From positions 99,662 to 163,661 of the forward strand of contig JAVJQK010000101.1 of the NCBI GenBank assembly GCA_040218145.1: DNA of 64,000 bases, read 5' to 3'. This DNA comes from Sandaracinaceae bacterium (GTDB lineage: Bacteria; Myxococcota_A; Polyangia; Polyangiales; Sandaracinaceae). Position 1 is the stretch's first letter; each line of letters starts with the position of its first letter. The notes below the pieces were generated by a model. It was not told where the DNA came from, did no database searches, and saw only the letters and a program-made list of their open reading frames with translations. Positions 59,906-64,000 of this stretch are shown one piece after another. The position numbers and the translations under genes are program-made.

Positions 59906-60439
59906 CTACTCGGTCGCGCCCTCGGTCATCGCGTGGCCGACCTCGGGGTGGAGCCCCGCCCCGGCGAGGAGCACGTCCCGCAGCTCGCGCGCGGGCAGCA
60001 TCGACGGATCCTCCTCCAGCACCGCCGAGAGCCGCTCGAGCGCCCCCTCGCCGTCGCCCAGGCGCGAGAGCGCGTAGGCCTGGTTGTAGAGGGCCAGGAC
60101 CGCGAAGCGATGGGGGGTCGCGCTCCCGAGCAGCACCCCGCGGAGTCGGTCGAGCCTGGGCCGCGCGCGCCAGACACGCTCGCTGCGCTCGAACGCCTCG
60201 AGCCCTTCCGTGAAGCGGCCGCGACGGATCAGGACGATGCCCCGTCGGTGATCACGGCAGAGCCCGACCCGCACCACGAAGATCCGGAACGCGAGGAACC
60301 CGAACACACCCACCAGGGTGGCGAACGGATGGGACAGGCCCGCGAGGTAGGGCAGCGCGATGGCCGCGCCGAGGGGCACCAGGGTCAGCAGCTGGCTGCC
60401 GAGCCGCGAGGGGCGAACGACGGATGCGTGGTCGGCCAT
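59906..60439 (-). CDS. Membrane protein with TPR-like repeats
   Basis: This is a 177-residue protein. Two hydrophobic segments near the start (LLTLVPLGAAIALPYLAGL and PFATLVGVFGFLAFRIFVV) are followed by a helical TPR-like half (GRFTEGLEAFERSERVWRARPRLDRLRGVLL and FAVLALYNQAYALSRLGDGEGALERLSAVLEED). It is convergent with the kinase, sharing no more than the stop region. TATCCT ends 6 bases before the ATG at 60439. Function unknown. Confidence 0.83.
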   Translation of the reverse strand: MADHASVVRPSRLGSQLLTLVPLGAAIALPYLAGLSHPFATLVGVFGFLAFRIFVVRVGLCRDHRRGIVLIRRGRFTEGLEAFERSERVWRARPRLDRLRGVLLGSATPHRFAVLALYNQAYALSRLGDGEGALERLSAVLEEDPSMLPARELRDVLLAGAGLHPEVGHAMTEGATE

Positions 60440-60445
60440 CGCGGC

Positions 60446-60451
60446 AGGATA
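60446..60451 (-). promoter_or_regulatory. -10 box of a leaderless promoter
   Basis: TATCCT on the minus strand ends 6 bases before the ATG at 60439. Confidence 0.65.
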
Positions 60452-60567
60452 CGCGTCGCGGCCCAGGATCTCGACGACCGGGCGCGGCGCTGCGACGGCT
60501 CGGCGCCCCGTGACGACCGCCCGCGCCGCCACGGAAACAATGGCGGCGCGCGAGCCGTCGGTCACAC

Positions 60568-61701
60568 GTGCGTCGCTTCGTCCACTGGCTCGCGGCCGCG
60601 ATCGCCTTCTTCGGAGCCGCCCGCGGGGTCGCGGCGTGGCACGGGCGCGACGCCGACGCGCTCTTCGACGGGGAGCTCGAGGCGCAGCGGGAGCGGGCGC
60701 GCGCGATGGACGCGTGGACCGAGGCCGACCTGGACCGCGGAGACTTCGCGACCGGCTCGGCGCGCTTCGACGGAGAGTGGCTCTTCGCGACCCGCATGAT
60801 GGCCGTGCTCGGCTACGCGCAGACCGCGCTCGCGAACCCGGCGCTCCGGGACGAGAACCTCGCGCGCATGGACGACTGCCTCGACCGGCTCACCCACCCC
60901 GACGCGCGCCGCTTCGATCGCGAGGCGTGGGGACACGACGCGCTGGCCGATCTCGGGACCACGCGTGATCACGTCGGCTACCTCGGCTACCTGTCGCTCG
61001 CGCTGGCCGTCACCCGCGCGGTGAACCCCGAGACGCGCCACGCCGCGCTCGAGGCGCGCGTCATGCGGCACCTCGTCGAGCGCGCCGCGGCGAGCGAGAC
61101 GGGCCTGCTCGAGACCTACCCGGGCGAGGTCTACCCCATCGACAACACGAGCTTCTTCGGGGCGCTGGGGCTGCACGACCGGATCACGGGTGAGGACCAC
61201 ACGCTGCTCCGCGCGCGCCTGAGCCGGACCCTCGAGGTGCGCTACCGCGACCCGCGCACGGGGCTGCTCTATCAGCGCGTGGACCCCGACGACGGCGCGC
61301 CCCTCGACGGCCCGCGCGGCTCGGGCACCGCGCTCGCCGCCTACTTCCTGTCGTTCGGCGACGCCCCGCTCAGCCGCTCCCTCTACGGCTCCATCCGCGG
61401 CCACCTCGTCCGCAGCACGCTCGGCTTCGGGACCACACGCGAGCACCCCGCGGGCACGGGCGGCTGGGGCGACGTGGACTCGGGCCCCGTGCTGCTCGGC
61501 CAGGGGGTGAGCGTGACCGGCTTCACCCTCGCGCTCGCCCGCATGTACGGAGACCGCGAGACCTTCCGCGCGCACTGGGCCACGGCGAGCTTCTTCGGCG
61601 GGCCCGTCGACGGACACCACGCGATGGGCGGCCCGATCGGCGACGCGCTGCTCTTCGCTCTGACGAGCGCGCTGCCGCCCCGCTACTGGGAGAACACGTG
61701 A
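60568..61701 (+). CDS. Linalool-dehydratase/isomerase-like (alpha/alpha) barrel protein
   Basis: This is a 377-residue protein with one N-terminal hydrophobic helix (FVHWLAAAIAFFGAARGVAAW) that may anchor or export it. The rest is a string of helices with TGLLETYPGEVYPIDNTSFFGALGLHDRIT and GTGGWGDVDSGPVLLGQGVSVTGFTLALARMYGD. The combination resembles (alpha/alpha)6-barrel proteins such as the Ldi family, where a YPxDN motif lines the active site; this is a tentative match. The GTG start has neither a good Shine-Dalgarno nor a clear box. The next gene overlaps it as GTGA. Confidence 0.78.
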   Translation: MRRFVHWLAAAIAFFGAARGVAAWHGRDADALFDGELEAQRERARAMDAWTEADLDRGDFATGSARFDGEWLFATRMMAVLGYAQTALANPALRDENLARMDDCLDRLTHPDARRFDREAWGHDALADLGTTRDHVGYLGYLSLALAVTRAVNPETRHAALEARVMRHLVERAAASETGLLETYPGEVYPIDNTSFFGALGLHDRITGEDHTLLRARLSRTLEVRYRDPRTGLLYQRVDPDDGAPLDGPRGSGTALAAYFLSFGDAPLSRSLYGSIRGHLVRSTLGFGTTREHPAGTGGWGDVDSGPVLLGQGVSVTGFTLALARMYGDRETFRAHWATASFFGGPVDGHHAMGGPIGDALLFALTSALPPRYWENT

Positions 61702-61991
61702 AGGCGGCCTCCGTGATCCTCGGGCTCTGCGCCCTGACCTTCGTCGCCGATCACGCGCTCGCCGCCTGGGCCGTCGAGACGAACGCCGCCGCCGCGTTCC
61801 TCTCCCCCGCGGGCGCGTCCCTCGAGCAGCTCCTCATCGCCGCGCTCTTCCTCCTGGTCCGCATTGGCGGCGCGCTGCTCGTCTGCGTCACCGCGGCGTG
61901 GGGGGCGGGACGGGTCGCCTCGTGGGCCCTGTCCGGCGTGGCCACGCGCGGGACACGGAGTGGCTACAGGAACCGTCACCCCGGCCGTTGA
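61698..61991 (+). CDS. Small membrane protein
   Basis: This is a 97-residue protein with two hydrophobic segments (ASVILGLCALTFVADHALAAW and LLIAALFLLVRIGGALLVCVTAAWGAG) and a short basic tail. Its GTG start overlaps the upstream stop as GTGA, so translation is coupled to the barrel protein and the two likely work together. No family is recognised. A terminator follows at 62095. Confidence 0.72.
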   Translation: MKAASVILGLCALTFVADHALAAWAVETNAAAAFLSPAGASLEQLLIAALFLLVRIGGALLVCVTAAWGAGRVASWALSGVATRGTRSGYRNRHPGR

Positions 61992-62094
61992 GGGCGCGGT
62001 AGGTCCCCGCCCCTCTCTGTCGGTCGCGCGCGGTAGCTGCGAACTTCGGCTTGCGTCCCCGTTGGAAGAGTCCTAGAGACCGTCCCCCTTCGAC

Positions 62095-62121
62095 GGGCGC
62101 TCATCGAGAGCGCCCTCTTTT
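62095..62121 (+). terminator. Rho-independent terminator
   Basis: GGGCGCTC (62095-62102) pairs with GAGCGCCC (62108-62115) around a 5-base loop ATCGA. It is followed by TCTTTT, ending the 60568-61991 operon before the SulP gene. In the 248-base gap 61992-62239 I see no further gene and no riboswitch I can name. Confidence 0.75.
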
Positions 62122-62239
62122 CCACTGAGCGCCGCCCCGCCACGGGGCCGTCCGCCGCACCAGCCGCACCCGTGTGCGAGCGTCGAAGTGCGTCCGAACG
62201 AACCGTCCGTGAGCCGCGGCGCCCACAAAGCAGTACTCC

Positions 62240-63712
62240 GTGCTCGATCGCTTGAAGGAGCAGTGGCTCCAAACCCCTCGCGCCGATCTCCTGGCCGGCG
62301 CCGTCGTCGCTCTCGCCCTCATCCCCGAGGCCATCGCGTTCTCGATCATCGCCGGCGTCGATCCGGCGGTGGGGCTCTACGCCTCGTTCTGCATCGCGGT
62401 GATCATCGCGTTCGCGGGCGGCCGCCCCGCCATGATCTCGGCCGCCACCGGCGCGATGGCGCTCGTCGTGGTGCCGCTCGTGCAGCAGCACGGCCTGCCG
62501 TACCTGCTGGCCGCGACGATCTTCACCGGCGTCATCCAGATCGTCTTCGGGCTGCTCAAGCTCGGGCGCTACATGCGCTTCGTGCCGAAGGCGGTGATGA
62601 CGGGCTTCGTCAACTCGCTCGCCATCCTGATCTTCCTCGCCCAGCTCCCGCAGCTCGCGGGCGGCGGCGTGATGACCTACGCGATGGTGATCGCCGGGCT
62701 CGGCATCATCTACGGCCTGCCGCGGATCACGAAGGCGATCCCCTCGCCGATGGTGGCCATCCTCGCGCTCACCGCGCTGACCTGGACCTTCGGGTGGGAC
62801 GTGCGCACGGTCGGTGACCTCGGCGCGCTCCCGAGCGGGCTGCCGATGCTCGCGCTGCCCGCGGTGCCGCTCAGCCTCGAGACGCTGGCCATCATCGCGC
62901 CCTACTCCTTCGCGCTGGCGCTGGTCGGCCTCATCGAGAGCCTCCTGACGGCGAAGATCGTCGACGAGGCGACCGAGACCGAGAGCGACAAGCACCGCGA
63001 GTCGCGCGGGCAGGGCATCGCCAACATCGTCGCCGGCTTCTTCGGCGGCATGGCGGGCTGCGCGATGATCGGGCAGTCGGTCATCAACGTGAAGTCCGGC
63101 GGACGCAGCCGGCTGTCGACCCTCGCGGCCGGCGTGATCCTCCTGATCCTCGTGGTCGGGCTCGGCCAGTGGGTGGCGCGCATCCCGATGCCGGCCCTCG
63201 TGGCCGTGATGGTCATGGTCTCGATCAGCACCTTCGACTGGTCGTCGATCCCGCGCCTGGTGGTGATGCCGCGCAGCGAGGCGATCGTGCTCGTGGTGAC
63301 GGTGGCGGTGGTGGTGACCACGCACGACCTCTCCAAGGGCGTGATCGCGGGCGTGGTCCTGAGCGCGCTCTTCTTCGCGCGCGTGGTCGGCAAGCTCATC
63401 ACGGTGGCGCGCGAGGAGGACGCGGCGAACGGCGTCTGCACCTACCGCGTGCAGGGCCAGCTCTTCTTCGTGTCGGTCGACGATCTGCTCGGCGCGATCC
63501 GCTTCGAGGCCGCGTTCCCGCTCGTGGTCCTCGATCTCAGCGACTCGCACATCTGGGACGACTCCGCGGTGGCCGCGATCGACAAGATCGTGCTCCGCCT
63601 GCGCGCGCTCGGCGTGCGCGTGGAGCTGCGCGGCATGAACGAGGCGTCGGCGTCCCTGCTCGGCAAGCTCGCCGCGCACGACGAGGGCGCGTCGCAGGCG
63701 CCCGGTCACTGA
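62240..63712 (+). CDS. SulP-family anion transporter with STAS domain
   Basis: This is a 490-residue transporter. About eleven or twelve membrane segments cover residues 10-390: [35 protein letters not shown] at the start (the SulP signature), [45 protein letters not shown] and [29 protein letters not shown] domain follows from about 400 ([43 protein letters not shown]). SulP proteins move sulfate, bicarbonate or related anions. The GTG start gives a normal N-terminus, but it has no good ribosome site and no box, so a start a few codons away is possible. Confidence 0.94.
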   Translation: MLDRLKEQWLQTPRADLLAGAVVALALIPEAIAFSIIAGVDPAVGLYASFCIAVIIAFAGGRPAMISAATGAMALVVVPLVQQHGLPYLLAATIFTGVIQIVFGLLKLGRYMRFVPKAVMTGFVNSLAILIFLAQLPQLAGGGVMTYAMVIAGLGIIYGLPRITKAIPSPMVAILALTALTWTFGWDVRTVGDLGALPSGLPMLALPAVPLSLETLAIIAPYSFALALVGLIESLLTAKIVDEATETESDKHRESRGQGIANIVAGFFGGMAGCAMIGQSVINVKSGGRSRLSTLAAGVILLILVVGLGQWVARIPMPALVAVMVMVSISTFDWSSIPRLVVMPRSEAIVLVVTVAVVVTTHDLSKGVIAGVVLSALFFARVVGKLITVAREEDAANGVCTYRVQGQLFFVSVDDLLGAIRFEAAFPLVVLDLSDSHIWDDSAVAAIDKIVLRLRALGVRVELRGMNEASASLLGKLAAHDEGASQAPGH

Positions 63713-63859
63713 CCCCGACGCCTGCCGCTGCGCTGCTCGCCCTGGCGCTGGCGGGCCAGCGCGGGGACGGTGAACGGGCACAACGCGCCTCAGCAGCTTC
63801 TCGGGCGCCGGAGGCAAAGCCAAGGTCGCCCGATGGCCTCGTGCGACCGCGGCGGGTGA

Positions 63860-63990
63860 CTAGGCCCAAATCCAGCGCCTCGTTCCACGATGTGCCTGTA
63901 TTTGGGGCTAGAAGCGCCGCAGGCGCGTCGTTTTCGGGTGAAGCGAAGGCGGCTTTGCCGCCGCAGCGAGGGGCTTTTGCGAAAAGCCCC
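63860..63990. repeat. Cluster of inverted repeats downstream of SulP gene
   Basis: Four hairpins lie in 131 bases. The 12-base arms at 63860-63871 and 63900-63911 match with one mismatch. GCGCC-GCA-GGCGC is at 63914-63926, GGCGGC-TTT-GCCGCC at 63948-63962, and GGGGCTTTT-GCG-AAAAGCCCC at 63970-63990. The last could terminate the SulP transcript, but no T-run follows. The 288-base stretch from 63713 to the window end has no gene I can support. Confidence 0.65.
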
Positions 63991-64000
63991 TGACTAGAAT

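Noticed and set aside
61992..62239. Possible riboswitch or small RNA before the SulP gene
   Set aside because: Apart from the terminator of the upstream operon, I could not match any known aptamer core.
63771..63793. A sixth copy of the R1-R5 repeat (GGGGACGGTG followed by AACGGGCACAAC)
   Set aside because: Only the first 10 bases match the arm, and the following bases and inner palindrome are missing. It may be chance.
1..64000. tRNA, rRNA, prophage, integrase or insertion sequence genes
   Set aside because: I found no cloverleaf, ribosomal core, integrase motif or DDE/Y1 transposase in any frame.

Overview
The window is high-GC DNA (roughly 70 percent G+C), densely coding on both strands, with about 55 protein genes and no tRNA, rRNA, CRISPR array, prophage or transposase that I can see. 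It looks like chromosome from a myxobacterium. The evidence is a MYXO-CTERM sorting tail (44250-46241), many lipoproteins with Asp-Ala-Gly linkers, MopE-like and CGAC-type cysteine repeats, AgmX/PglI-type C-terminal domains, a Ser/Thr kinase with an HRDVSPGN loop, and an FHA-GGDEF fusion. A relative of Sandaracinus (Polyangia) is my best inference; the sequence alone does not prove it.

Layout. 1-11.4 kb: the end of a TPR/winged-helix regulator, a propeller plus DUF1963-like protein, two short-chain dehydrogenases, a divergent LysR/DoxX pair with a clear operator, a SWIM-SNF2 helicase, and two paralogous CxxC-domain proteins (5444 and 10874). 11.4-17.2 kb: a two-gene unit of a secreted propeller protein and a PQQ-propeller/VIT/vWA lipoprotein. 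17.2-32.6 kb: mostly single genes (AgmX-tail lipoprotein, MOSC, 2OG-Fe(II) oxygenase, DUF2071, sulfatase-modifying-like lipoprotein, Bpt aminoacyl-transferase, diguanylate cyclase, MopE-repeat lipoprotein, HAD phosphatase, DUF1993, two tandem membrane paralogues, GuaB1, glutathione peroxidase). 32.6-37 kb: two divergent cysteine-repeat lipoproteins sharing a symmetric promoter, then a CrtI-like oxidoreductase and a DUF1330 protein. 37-43.7 kb: a zinc-ribbon/TonB-like-tail protein, then an operon of a 1094-residue coiled-coil/membrane/ATPase protein, an MscS pore protein and a lipase-maturation-factor-like protein. 44-47.9 kb: the MYXO-CTERM protein, a HEAT-repeat protein and a small conserved protein. 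48-55.2 kb: one giant gene for a sacsin/Hsp90-type ATPase ending in a transglutaminase-like domain. 55.2-64 kb: two alpha/beta hydrolases, a cysteine-tail lipoprotein, a Ser/Thr kinase, a TPR membrane protein, an (alpha/alpha)-barrel-like protein, and a SulP transporter.

Two signals run through the whole window. First, about 20 genes lack a Shine-Dalgarno and instead carry a TANNNT box ending 6-9 bases before the start codon. This indicates leaderless transcripts, and the box often decides which start codon is real. Second, five copies of a palindromic repeat (core AACACCGTCCCC) sit just past stop codons; two are complete inverted-repeat elements between convergent genes, and one supplies the stop codon of its neighbour. 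The candidates most likely to be new biology are the split MscS/ATPase operon (38124-43711) and the giant GHKL-ATPase/transglutaminase protein (47986-55248).
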